Shown: positions 10,582 through 19,263 of the stretch, one piece after another
Layout of the letters: every line of letters begins with the position of its first letter
Numbering within the stretch: the stretch's first letter is position 1
NCBI RefSeq assembly: GCF_003846175.1
Contig: NZ_ML123044.1
Span: 1-56,692 of the forward strand
Length of the DNA stretch: 56,692 bases
Origin: Streptomyces sp. ADI95-17
Lineage (GTDB): Bacteria > Actinomycetota > Actinomycetes > Streptomycetales > Streptomycetaceae
Direction of reading: 5' to 3'
Notes under the pieces: generated by a model
What the model was told of the DNA's origin: nothing
The model's input: the letters and a program-made list of their open reading frames with translations, nothing else
Database searches by the model: none
Made by a program: the position numbers and the translations under genes

Positions 10582-12090
10582 TCAGCTGGTGAGAGCGCGG
10601 ATCGAACGGTAGAGGTCGAAGACGGCGAGGCACAGGGGGATCAGCGTCAGGAGCACACACGCTTCGGCGATCTCCAGGAAGCGCCCCCAGAACGGGGTCA
10701 CCCCCTTGCGCGGCACGATCAGCCCGATGGCGGTGATCAGAGCGGCGGCGCCCGCGACGGCGGCGGCGAGCCAGATCGTACGGATGTCGAGAGCGGTGCT
10801 GTCCCCCATGGCGGCGTCGCGCAGCATTTCGACCGGCGGGTTGAGGGAGAGGCCGAGGCCCAGGAGCACGAGTGCGCCGAGGCCCGCCGCCAGCGCGCAG
10901 CCGACCTGGGCCGTGTAACGGAACAGGTGGGAACGCATCAGCATGGCCACCCCGGTGGCGAGCGCCAGCAGCTGGCCCCAGATGTTGTCCGAGAACCCCA
11001 GGACGGCCGCGGCGCCCACGGCCACCAGCGCGCATCCGCCGACCAGGCCGACGAGCAGTTCATGCCCGCGCCGCGCCTGGGCGGCGATGCGGTCGGCGTC
11101 GACCGGGCCCTGCGGGGCCGGTTCGGACGTCCCGTAGTCACCGGCGGTGGTGCGGGGCGGCTCGAAGCCGATGGGGAGGCGGGCGAAACGGGTGGACAGA
11201 CCGGGCAGGAAGGCGAGCACGCCCACGGAGAGCGGCGCGCACACCGCGGCGGTCTCGGCGGGCTCCATGCCGGCGATGATCGCGACGAAGGTCACCAGTA
11301 CGCCGACGGCGGCGGCGAACACGAACGCGACGAAGATTCCGTCCCCGCCGGGGGCGGCGATCATGAGGATCACCGCGACCACCAGCACGGCGGCGCAGGC
11401 GAGCAGGAACTGGAGCCTGCCGATGCCCTGCCCCTCGCCGAGCGACAGCAGCCCGGCGCCGGAGACCGCGGCGTTCGCGAGCGCGCCGATGCCCAGCGCC
11501 GTGCACGATCCCCGGTCGTCGTACACCCGGGCACGTACGCAGGCGAGCGCGAGAGCGAGTACGGCGACGATCGCGGCAAGGGCGCCCGGCAGCCCGTGCA
11601 TGTCGTGCCTGGGGCCGGAGTTCCACAGCACGAAACCGAGCAGGACCAGCAGGAGCGACCCCGCGAAGAGCCCCGCACCGCGCATGAGGCTGTCGCCCCA
11701 GAGGGTGCGGTCGCGGGCGACGGCCGTGGCGACCGCGTCGGAGACGTCGTCGAAGACCGCGGGCGGCAGCGACTCGGAGAAGGGGCGCAGGGACAGCAGC
11801 TCGCCGTCGAGGATGCGCTGGCCGGCCAGGGTGCGCCCGCTGTCGAGGACGGTGCCGTCGCGACGTACCAGGTGATAGCCGACCGGCGCGCCCTGGGCGG
11901 GGCTCTGTCCCGACAGCCGGAGGATCTCCGGGTACAGGTCGGCGACGGGAATGTCCTCCGGCAGCGCCACGTCGACGCGGCTGTCGGGCGCGACGACCGT
12001 GACCCGGCAGAAGCCGGTCCCGTTGCCGGCCGGAACTCCGGGACCGGGCCGACCTTGTCCGGTGGCCGCCGTTTGGGCCGTCATAGTCAC
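10582..12090 (-). CDS. eccD: Type VII secretion integral membrane protein EccD
   Basis: Channel-forming inner-membrane component of the ESX core. An N-terminal ubiquitin-like domain (about residues 25-110, from FCRVTVVAPDSRVDVAL onward) is followed by about eleven hydrophobic helices, the expected EccD/YukD-YueB-like layout; length about 502 aa. I choose the GTG at 12090 (GGAG 6 bases upstream), but the ATG two codons later at 12084 is nearly as good. It is alone on the minus strand and divergent from eccC. Confidence 0.9.
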   Translation of the reverse strand: MTMTAQTAATGQGRPGPGVPAGNGTGFCRVTVVAPDSRVDVALPEDIPVADLYPEILRLSGQSPAQGAPVGYHLVRRDGTVLDSGRTLAGQRILDGELLSLRPFSESLPPAVFDDVSDAVATAVARDRTLWGDSLMRGAGLFAGSLLLVLLGFVLWNSGPRHDMHGLPGALAAIVAVLALALACVRARVYDDRGSCTALGIGALANAAVSGAGLLSLGEGQGIGRLQFLLACAAVLVVAVILMIAAPGGDGIFVAFVFAAAVGVLVTFVAIIAGMEPAETAAVCAPLSVGVLAFLPGLSTRFARLPIGFEPPRTTAGDYGTSEPAPQGPVDADRIAAQARRGHELLVGLVGGCALVAVGAAAVLGFSDNIWGQLLALATGVAMLMRSHLFRYTAQVGCALAAGLGALVLLGLGLSLNPPVEMLRDAAMGDSTALDIRTIWLAAAVAGAAALITAIGLIVPRKGVTPFWGRFLEIAEACVLLTLIPLCLAVFDLYRSIRALTS

Positions 12091-12481
12091 CTGCTGCTCC
12101 CCCTCATCGTTCGCCTGAAACGAACCGGGGATCGCGGACCTCGCTGAGGGCCGTCCCGTGCATCCCCGGCGGGCGCGGGACGACAACCACGGCGCCTCGC
12201 CGCGTTGCCGCAACGCCCGGTTGCATCCACCGCTCGGGGCGTCCCCGCGCCTTGCGATGTGCGCATCCGACGACGCACGCCGATCCGCCGGGGCCACGGG
12301 ACAGCCTTCGCGTCCCGAACGGCCGTTTCCTTGCGGTAGTTAGCGAATGCTTACACGCGTTGCGACACCCTACCGCTCTCGATGTCATTCCATACGCCAG
12401 TAGGATCCTCCCGCGGATGGAGCCCGTCGCCACGGGGGCGCCGATACGAACAGTTCTGTCCGGCAAGGGAATTGGTGAGCT
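12091..12481. promoter_or_regulatory. Divergent eccD/eccC control region
   Basis: A 391-base intergenic region between two ESX core genes. On plus, TAGGAT at 12401-12406 matches the Streptomyces -10 consensus and lies about 75 bases before eccC, but without a good -35. On minus, TAGGGT (about 12366-12373 read in reverse) could serve eccD. A 10-bp palindrome AACGGCCGTT lies at 12318-12327. I see no coding potential. Confidence 0.4.
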
Positions 12482-15400
12482 GTGAGCCAGATTGTCGTCA
12501 AGCGCCCACCGCGGGCCCTGCCCTCCGAAGTGCCGGACGAGCAGGTGCAGTTGCAACCTCCGCCCGAACTTCCTCGCGGTCAGCAGGAGGGGGTGATGAT
12601 GCAGCTGCTGCCGATGCTCGGCATGGGTGGTTCCGTGGTCTTCTTCTTCATGACCCCGAACCCGATCATGCGGATCATGGGCATGATCATGGTCGCCTCG
12701 ACGGTCGCCATGGCCATCGCGATGATGGTCCGCTTCCGGCGGGGGACCCAGGGACAGCTCGCCGACATGCGGCGGGACTACCTGAAGTACCTGACGCAGA
12801 CCAGACGTTCCGTGCTGAGGACGGCCCGGAAACAGCGCGACGCACAGTTCTATCTCCACCCGTCCCCGGACCAGCTGTGGGCGCTCGTCGCCGAGGGCAG
12901 CCGGGTCTGGGAACGCCGCGTCGGTGACGCCGACTTCGCACAGGTACGCATCGGCCTGGGCAGTCAGGAACTCGCCACGCCGCTCATCGCCCCCGACACC
13001 GCGCCGGTGGACGAGCTGGAGCCGTTGACCGCGGGGGCGATGCAGCAGTTCCTGACGACCCACAGCACGCTCGACGGCCTGCCCATGGCGGTCTCGCTGC
13101 GCGCCTTCTACCACCTCACGATCAGCGGCGAGGCGGAGTCCGTCCGTTCCACGGCCCGCGCCATGGTCGGTGCGCTCGCCTCACTGCACTCCCCCGAGGA
13201 CCTGGTCGTCGCCGTCGCGACGGACCGGGACGCCGCCCCGCGCTGGGAATGGACGAAGTGGCTCCCGCACGTCCAGGCCCCGGACCTCGTCGACGGTGCC
13301 GGCGTCCGCCGGCTGATCACCACGAGCGTCGCGGAGCTGGAGGAGATGCTCGCGCCCCGGCTCGACGGCCGGCCGCGCTTCCAGCCCGATGGCCAGCCGC
13401 TCATGGACCAGCCCCATGTCGTCGTCGTGCTCGACGGCCAGTCCGTATCTCCGGTGTCCGCGCTCGCCGCGGCCGAGGGCCTTCAGGGCGTGACGGTCAT
13501 CGAGGTCGTACCGGGCGAGGTCAACGGCGCTCGTGGCGGCCTGTCCGTCGTGGTCCAACCCCATCTGCTCCAGCTGGAGTCCGGGCACGGACTGGTCTAC
13601 GACGGCGTTCCCGACCTGCTCAGTCACGAGGCCGCCGAAGCGCTGGCCCGGCAACTGGCGCCGCTCCATGTGGCCTCGGGCGGGGACGACGACGAGCCAC
13701 TTCTCGCCAATCTCGAATTCACCGATCTGCTGAACCTCGGTGACGCGGCCTCGATCGATGTCGCCAGGACCTGGCGGGCCCGCTCCCAGGCGGAGCGGCT
13801 GCGCGTCCCGATCGGGGTCGGCGAGGACGGCAGCCCCGTGATGCTGGACCTCAAGGAAGCGGCGCAGGAGGGAATGGGGCCGCACGGACTGTGCGTCGGC
13901 GCCACCGGTTCCGGAAAGTCCGAGCTGCTGCGCACGCTCGTGCTCGGCCTTGCCGTCACCCACACCTCGGAGACGCTCAACTTCGTCCTGGCGGACTTCA
14001 AGGGTGGTGCCACCTTCGCCGGCATGGCTCAGATGCCCCATGTCGCGGCGGTGATCACCAACCTCGCGGACGATCTGACGCTGGTCGACCGCATGGGTGA
14101 CTCCATCAGCGGTGAGCTCAACCGCCGGCAGGAGATGCTGCGCGACGCGGGCAACTACGCCAACATCCACGACTACGAGAAGGCACGCGCCGCGGGCGCC
14201 CCGCTGCAGCCCATCCCCTCGCTCGTCCTGGTCATCGACGAGTTCAGCGAACTGCTGACCGCCAAGCCCGACTTCATCGAGATGTTCGTGCAGATCGGGC
14301 GCATCGGCCGTTCGCTGGGCGTCCATCTGCTGCTGGCCTCGCAGCGCCTTGAGGAGGGGCGGCTGCGCGGTCTGGAGACCTATCTGTCGTACCGGATCGG
14401 CCTGCGCACGTTCTCGGCCGGCGAGTCCCGGGCGGCGCTGGGTGTGCCCGATGCCTATCACCTGCCCAACGTCCCCGGCTCCGGGTACCTGAAGTACGGC
14501 ACGGACGAGATGGTGCGCTTCAAGGCCGCGTACGTCTCCGGGGTGTACCGCTCGGGCGCCCAGGCCGCCGTACCCTCCGGCCCGCTGCCGGTGGACCGCA
14601 GGCCGGTGGTGTTCACGGCGGCTCCGGTGCCGGTTCGCTACGTACAGCCGAGCCCGCAGACCGGTGCCTCCGTGCCCGACGCGCGTACGTCGGAGGACGA
14701 CGCCCTGGCCGACACGGTGCTCGATGTGATCGTGCGCCGGCTGGAGGGCCGGGGGGCCTCCGCGCACCAGGTGTGGCTTCCTCCGCTGGACAACCCGCCG
14801 TCGCTGGACGAGCTCCTGCCGGGGCTCTCCGCGGTCGAGGGCCGTGGGCTGACGCAGCCCGGATTCGAGGGTTCGGGCCGCCTCGTCGTACCGCTGGGTG
14901 TGGTCGACAAGCCGTACGAGCAGCGGCGCGACACGCTCTACCGGGACTTCTCCGGCGCGGCGGGTCACATGCAGATCGTCGGTGGTCCGCAGTCCGGCAA
15001 GTCCACACTGCTGCGCACGCTCATCGCGGGCTTCGCGCTCACCCACACGCCCCAGGAGGTCCAGTTCTACGGACTCGACTTCGGTGGCGGCGGCATGGCC
15101 TCGGTCTCCGGCCTGCCGCACGTCGGCGGGATCGCCTCCCGGCTCGACCCCGAGCGGGTGCGGCGTACGGTCTCCGAGGTGTACGGGATCATGGCGCGGC
15201 GCGAGGAGTACTTCCGCAGCGCCGGCATCGACTCCATCGCCACCTTCCGCAGGCTGCGGGCGCGCGGCGACATCTCGGTCACGGACCAGCCGTGGGGCGA
15301 CGTGTTCCTGATCATCGACGGCTGGGGCAACTTCCGTACGGACTACGAGGCCCTGGAACCGGCAGCGTTGGACATCGCGGCGCGCGGCCTCGGGTACGGC

Positions 15401-16456
15401 ATCCACCTGATCGTCACGGCATCGCGTTCCATGGAGGTCCGGGCCACCCTCAAGGACCACCTGATGAACCGGCTCGAACTGCGGCTCGGCGACGTCATGG
15501 ACTCCGAACTGGACCGCAAGGCCGCGGTCAACGTGCCCGCAGGGGTGCCCGGCCGTGGTCTCACGCCGGAGAAGCTGCACTTCATGGCGGCGGTACCGCG
15601 GATCGACGGCATCAACTCCGACAGCGACCTCTCCGAGGCGACAGCCGCCATGAACCAGGAAGTCGCCCGCCACTGGACCGCGGCCTCCGCACCGGCGGTC
15701 CGGCTGCTGCCCCGCGAACTCCCGGTGCACGAACTGCCCGCGGGTTACGCGCATCCGGAGCGGGGCGTCGCGTTCGGCATCGACGAGAACAACCTGGAGC
15801 CGGTCTTCCTCGACTTCGAGCGCGACCCGTTCTTCCTGGTGTTCGGCGAGAGCGAGTCCGGCAAGTCGAACCTGCTGCGGCTGCTCATCAAGCAGCTGAG
15901 TGAGAGGTACGAGGGGAACACCTGCAAGTTCTTCGTCATCGACAACCGTCGAGCGCTCCTGGACGTCACCCCCGCGACGCACCTGGCGGAGTACGTGCCC
16001 ATGTCCAACAACATGGAGCACCATGTGGACGCGCTGTACGACCTGATGAAGCGTCGTACGCCGTCGCCCGACGTCACGGCGCAGGAACTGCGCGAACGCA
16101 GCTGGTGGAGCGGCCCGACGGTGTACGTGGTCGTCGACGACTACGACCTGGTCTCCACCTCCAGCGGAAACCCGCTGGCCAAGCTCACGGAGATGCTGCC
16201 GTTCTCACGTGACGTCGGTGTCCGGTTCATCATCGCCCGCAGCACGGCGGGTGCCGGACGGGCCCTGTACGAGTCGTTCATGCAGCGCATCGTGGAGCTG
16301 GGCGCGCAGGGCCTGATGCTCTCGGGCGACCCCATCGAGGGCGATGTCCTCGGCAACGTACGACCGCGGCCGATGCCTCCGGGGCGCGGGGTCTTCGTCA
16401 CCCGGCGGCGCGGGAATCCGCTGGTGCAGACGGGGCTCATGGACGGGCAGCGGTAG
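12482..16456 (+). CDS. eccC: Type VII secretion ATPase EccC (fused EccCa/EccCb)
   Basis: FtsK/SpoIIIE-type motor that recognises and drives ESX substrates. The 1324-aa protein has two N-terminal membrane helices (about residues 40-83) and then three P-loop ATPase domains. The Walker A motifs are GATGSGKS (473-480), GGPQSGKS (834-841) and GESESGKS (1122-1129). Walker B reads VIDEF in domain 1, but LIIDGW (about 943) and VVVDDY (about 1216) in domains 2 and 3, which lack the catalytic glutamate. In mycobacterial ESX-1 the motor is split into two proteins; here it is one chain. GTG start; the ribosome binding site is unremarkable. Confidence 0.97.
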   Translation: MSQIVVKRPPRALPSEVPDEQVQLQPPPELPRGQQEGVMMQLLPMLGMGGSVVFFFMTPNPIMRIMGMIMVASTVAMAIAMMVRFRRGTQGQLADMRRDYLKYLTQTRRSVLRTARKQRDAQFYLHPSPDQLWALVAEGSRVWERRVGDADFAQVRIGLGSQELATPLIAPDTAPVDELEPLTAGAMQQFLTTHSTLDGLPMAVSLRAFYHLTISGEAESVRSTARAMVGALASLHSPEDLVVAVATDRDAAPRWEWTKWLPHVQAPDLVDGAGVRRLITTSVAELEEMLAPRLDGRPRFQPDGQPLMDQPHVVVVLDGQSVSPVSALAAAEGLQGVTVIEVVPGEVNGARGGLSVVVQPHLLQLESGHGLVYDGVPDLLSHEAAEALARQLAPLHVASGGDDDEPLLANLEFTDLLNLGDAASIDVARTWRARSQAERLRVPIGVGEDGSPVMLDLKEAAQEGMGPHGLCVGATGSGKSELLRTLVLGLAVTHTSETLNFVLADFKGGATFAGMAQMPHVAAVITNLADDLTLVDRMGDSISGELNRRQEMLRDAGNYANIHDYEKARAAGAPLQPIPSLVLVIDEFSELLTAKPDFIEMFVQIGRIGRSLGVHLLLASQRLEEGRLRGLETYLSYRIGLRTFSAGESRAALGVPDAYHLPNVPGSGYLKYGTDEMVRFKAAYVSGVYRSGAQAAVPSGPLPVDRRPVVFTAAPVPVRYVQPSPQTGASVPDARTSEDDALADTVLDVIVRRLEGRGASAHQVWLPPLDNPPSLDELLPGLSAVEGRGLTQPGFEGSGRLVVPLGVVDKPYEQRRDTLYRDFSGAAGHMQIVGGPQSGKSTLLRTLIAGFALTHTPQEVQFYGLDFGGGGMASVSGLPHVGGIASRLDPERVRRTVSEVYGIMARREEYFRSAGIDSIATFRRLRARGDISVTDQPWGDVFLIIDGWGNFRTDYEALEPAALDIAARGLGYGIHLIVTASRSMEVRATLKDHLMNRLELRLGDVMDSELDRKAAVNVPAGVPGRGLTPEKLHFMAAVPRIDGINSDSDLSEATAAMNQEVARHWTAASAPAVRLLPRELPVHELPAGYAHPERGVAFGIDENNLEPVFLDFERDPFFLVFGESESGKSNLLRLLIKQLSERYEGNTCKFFVIDNRRALLDVTPATHLAEYVPMSNNMEHHVDALYDLMKRRTPSPDVTAQELRERSWWSGPTVYVVVDDYDLVSTSSGNPLAKLTEMLPFSRDVGVRFIIARSTAGAGRALYESFMQRIVELGAQGLMLSGDPIEGDVLGNVRPRPMPPGRGVFVTRRRGNPLVQTGLMDGQR

Positions 16457-16470
16457 GGGCGCCGCAGGCA

Positions 16471-16531
16471 GGGAACGCGGACGGGGCACGGCGACGGTCT
16501 ACATGACCGGCCGTGCCCCGTCCGCGTTCCC
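16471..16531 (+). terminator. Strong terminator after eccC
   Basis: An exact 21-bp inverted repeat (16471-16491 with 16511-16531), loop able to pair GGTC with GACC, followed by a T-rich stretch. It lies 14 bases past the eccC stop. It separates eccC from the hydrolase cassette. Confidence 0.9.
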
Positions 16532-16559
16532 GGCCTTCTTGCTTTCCTGCTTTTCTGCC

Positions 16560-16612
16560 TCTCCTTGTCTCCTTGTCTCCTTGCCTCCTTGCCTCCCTGC
16601 CTCCCTGCCTCC
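16560..16612. repeat. Octamer tandem repeat (6 copies)
   Basis: Six back-to-back 8-base units: TCTCCTTG three times (16560-16583), CCTCCTTG once, CCTCCCTG twice (to 16607), then a partial CCTCC. It lies in non-coding DNA just past the eccC terminator. The gradual unit drift suggests growth by slippage. Confidence 0.85.
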
Positions 16613-16923
16613 GGCGCCGGTATGCGGCCGTCGGCGCGACTGTCACTCGATGGGGGGATATTTGGTGGATATTCTTGGAGTCCAGCAATCGGTGAATCCC
16701 GGACAACCGGATTGAGTTGCGTCAGGTGGCCACCGTTTTCTCCTATCAGCTGCTGAAGTAGAACTATAAAATTCGGCAAACCGGGCGCACTGCACAGGTT
16801 CGGGCGGCGTTGCCGCGGCTGGCTAAAGCGATTCCCGGCCATTGATTTCGTCCCTCAAAACCAGAGACCATGGCGGACCGTCCCGGACCGCCCGGGAACG
16901 GAGCAACGGGGAAGGTTTCACCG
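16613..16923 (+). promoter_or_regulatory. Upstream region of the hydrolase cassette
   Basis: A gene-free stretch of 311 bases that is visibly more AT-rich than its surroundings. Candidate -10 boxes are TAGAAC (16759-16764) and TATAAA (16765-16770); a weak TTTTCT lies 17 bases before the first. This would put transcription start about 150 bases before the first cassette gene. It is a guess by eye. Confidence 0.35.
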
Positions 16924-17397
16924 ATGGCATGGGACGAGTGGGAACATCTCAAATCCGATGCGGCGGCGCGTGGTTCCGCACAGATGCAGCTGAATCAGTA
17001 TCCGGCTGATCAAGGGGGTGGCCCTGCGACGGGCTCGGCCTCGGCCTCGGCCTCGGACGATCTGAAATCGGACAAGAAGGCATGGGTAAAGGCCGGTGAG
17101 GGAGTAAAAGGCCTGATGGACGGCGTCGGCAAGGCATTGACGAAACTGAGCGAGGGACAGGCGGGGCTGGGTGACACCGGCGGGTGCCGGAGTGCGGCGG
17201 CACAGAAGGATCTGTACGAATCCTGGCGAAAGTATGTCGGCGATGTGAGCAGTCGTTGTGACGGGTTAGGCGGGCTTTTAGAGGGTGCGGGGCACGATCT
17301 TTCGAAGTCCGACCAGGTGGTCAGGGAAGAGCTGGACAAGTTGCAGCTGAAGTACCAGGACACCGAGGCTGTCGACGGCCACACGAAAGAGAAGTGA
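16924..17397 (+). CDS. Small ESX-type helper/substrate protein with two TTA codons
   Basis: A 157-aa, mostly helical protein with no signal peptide. A Ser-Ala repeat (about residues 38-44) separates the first 35 residues from a helical region. The C-terminus carries Y144-Q-D-T-E148, matching the YxxxD/E export signal of type VII substrates, directly after a helix. No clear WXG is present. Residues Leu115 and Leu119 are encoded by TTA (17266-17268 and 17278-17280), the rare bldA codon. ATG start with GGAAGG 9 bases upstream. It lies 9 bases before the hydrolase gene, so the two are probably coupled and may bind one another. Role inferred. Confidence 0.8.
   Translation: MAWDEWEHLKSDAAARGSAQMQLNQYPADQGGGPATGSASASASDDLKSDKKAWVKAGEGVKGLMDGVGKALTKLSEGQAGLGDTGGCRSAAAQKDLYESWRKYVGDVSSRCDGLGGLLEGAGHDLSKSDQVVREELDKLQLKYQDTEAVDGHTKEK
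17036..17058 (+). repeat. Hexamer repeat encoding Ser-Ala
   Basis: TCGGCC repeated three to four times in frame in the helper gene, giving an SASASAS stretch. It could vary in length without shifting the frame. Confidence 0.7.
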
Positions 17398-17406
17398 TTC
17401 GCGATC

Positions 17407-19218
17407 ATGGATCTTGCGACGCTGAAAGCCTTCAAGCCGTCGGAGTACGAGGGCGCCGCGGACGCCTATCGGGCGACCGGTGACATGGCCAGTGCGGCCA
17501 AGGACACGATCGACAACCAGATCTGCGCGGGGATCCGCAACCAGCTCAAGGGCGAAGCGGCGAACGCGGCCGCTCGCGAGCTCCGCGAACTGTCGAAGAA
17601 CTTCCACTACGCGCAGACCGAATGCGGTCTGGTAAGCACCGCGCTCAATGGTTTCGCCTTCGACATGGCGGTGGCGAAGCAGAGGCTGGAAGCAGCGATC
17701 GAGGACGCCCGCGCGGACCACTGCACGGTGAACGCGAACGGCTCGGTCACCTACCCGGCAGGCAAGAAACCCGGCGACGAGAAGACCGCCGACGGCGGCA
17801 CGGTGACCGGGAGCACCGGAGGCAGCCCGACGTCCGACGCCTTGGAGCGCCAGGCGGCGAACATGCATCCGAATCCGAACTACGGCAGGGCGATGGCCTA
17901 TGCCAACCGGATCGCCGATGCGTTGAAGGAAGCCACGGATGCCGACGAGAAGTGGGCACCGAAGCTGCGCGCGCTGAGGGCCGACGACGACCTGAAGGTC
18001 TCCAAGCGGGACTGGGCCGACGCGCAGTCGGACATGGGGGGAGTCCGCGAAGCGGGCAAGAGCTATCTCGACTCCCTGCCGGAGCCCCCGAAGGACGGCA
18101 GCCCGAAGGACAACGCATCATGGTGGAACGGGCTCAGTCCTGAGGAGCGGGCAGCGTGGCTCTCCCTCCGCCCCGACACCGTGGGAGCGCTCGACGGGCT
18201 GCCTTCAACGGTTCGGGACGAGGCGAATCGCGTCGTCCTCTCGGAGAAGCAGGGCGAGCTCCAGCTGGAACTGGATTCCATCCCGAAGCCGCCGGCCAAC
18301 GAATGGACGTGGATCAAGGCCGGTCAGATGCCGTCCAGGGTGCACACCGACGAGTGGATGGCCTGGTACAACAAGTACGGCGATCGGTACGAGCAGCTCA
18401 ACAAGTCCCTCAAGGGGATGCAGAGCATCCAGGACCGGTTCGCCCAGACCGGTGAGGAAGGCCTGCCCGAGGCATACTTGCTCGGGTTCAGCCCGGAAGG
18501 AAATGGCCGGGCGATCGTCGCCAACGGGAATCCGGACACGGCCGATCACCAAGCGGTCTATGTGCCGGGCACGACCTCGAACCTGGGCGGCATCAGCGGT
18601 GACATCGGTCGGATGGTGAACGTGTGGCGTGTGGCTGACGCCGCGCCCGGCAATGATTCGGTCTCCACGATCACCTGGCTCGGGTACGACGCTCCGCAGA
18701 ACATCGTCAAGGACTCGCCGTTCAGTCACTACGCGAATGACGGCGCGCCGGCCTTCAACCAGTTCATGGACGGACTCGACGCGTCGCACACCGGCGATTC
18801 GGACCCGCACCGCACCGCGATCGGCCACTCGTACGGAACGACCCTCATCGGTTCCGCGGCCCGGCAGGGTGACCTGAACGCGGACGATGTGATCCTCGCG
18901 GGCAGCCCTGGTGTTCAGGTGCCCAAGGCCGAGCAGCTGGACGTGCCCTCGGGGCACGTATGGAACCAGGAGGCCGACGGGGATCCCGTTCCGGACATCG
19001 GCCGCTACGGACACGGCGGAACCGACTGGGACGGCCCCTGGACCATCCCCAGCGACGAACGCTTCGGCGCCAACCAGATGACCACGGACACCGAGGGCCA
19101 CAGTGACTACTGGAAAGAGGAGTCCGACAGCCTGTGGAACCAGGGCCAGGTCGTGGCGGGCAACAGTGACAACGTGAAGTTGAAGCCACCGCCGAACTAC
19201 TGGGCGCATGTGAAGTAG
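17407..19218 (+). CDS. Alpha/beta hydrolase with ESX-like N-terminus (DUF1023 type), candidate T7SS effector
   Basis: A 603-aa protein. Residues 1 to about 110 are helical and resemble the targeting half of ESX/LXG-type secreted proteins. A variable linker and a middle region follow, and about residues 340-600 form an alpha/beta hydrolase of the DUF1023 type. The likely triad is Ser475 in GHSYG, Asp526 in ADGDPVPD, and His565 in EGHSDYW. No signal peptide is present, which fits export by ESX. Lipase or esterase activity is expected of the fold, but the substrate is unknown. The start has a weak ribosome binding site and probably relies on coupling with the upstream gene. Confidence 0.85.
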   Translation: MDLATLKAFKPSEYEGAADAYRATGDMASAAKDTIDNQICAGIRNQLKGEAANAAARELRELSKNFHYAQTECGLVSTALNGFAFDMAVAKQRLEAAIEDARADHCTVNANGSVTYPAGKKPGDEKTADGGTVTGSTGGSPTSDALERQAANMHPNPNYGRAMAYANRIADALKEATDADEKWAPKLRALRADDDLKVSKRDWADAQSDMGGVREAGKSYLDSLPEPPKDGSPKDNASWWNGLSPEERAAWLSLRPDTVGALDGLPSTVRDEANRVVLSEKQGELQLELDSIPKPPANEWTWIKAGQMPSRVHTDEWMAWYNKYGDRYEQLNKSLKGMQSIQDRFAQTGEEGLPEAYLLGFSPEGNGRAIVANGNPDTADHQAVYVPGTTSNLGGISGDIGRMVNVWRVADAAPGNDSVSTITWLGYDAPQNIVKDSPFSHYANDGAPAFNQFMDGLDASHTGDSDPHRTAIGHSYGTTLIGSAARQGDLNADDVILAGSPGVQVPKAEQLDVPSGHVWNQEADGDPVPDIGRYGHGGTDWDGPWTIPSDERFGANQMTTDTEGHSDYWKEESDSLWNQGQVVAGNSDNVKLKPPPNYWAHVK

Positions 19219-19263
19219 AGGCGTCGGTGCCCGCGGGCACCGCCCCTCGAAGCCCCCGACGAC

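Noticed and set aside
13181..16024. A 947-residue open frame on minus
   Set aside because: Antisense to eccC, which has clear ATPase motifs; the product has no sensible fold.
16205..16212. Third TCACGTGA palindrome
   Set aside because: It lies inside eccC coding sequence with no promoter; treated as chance, and it tempers the operator idea for the esx pair.
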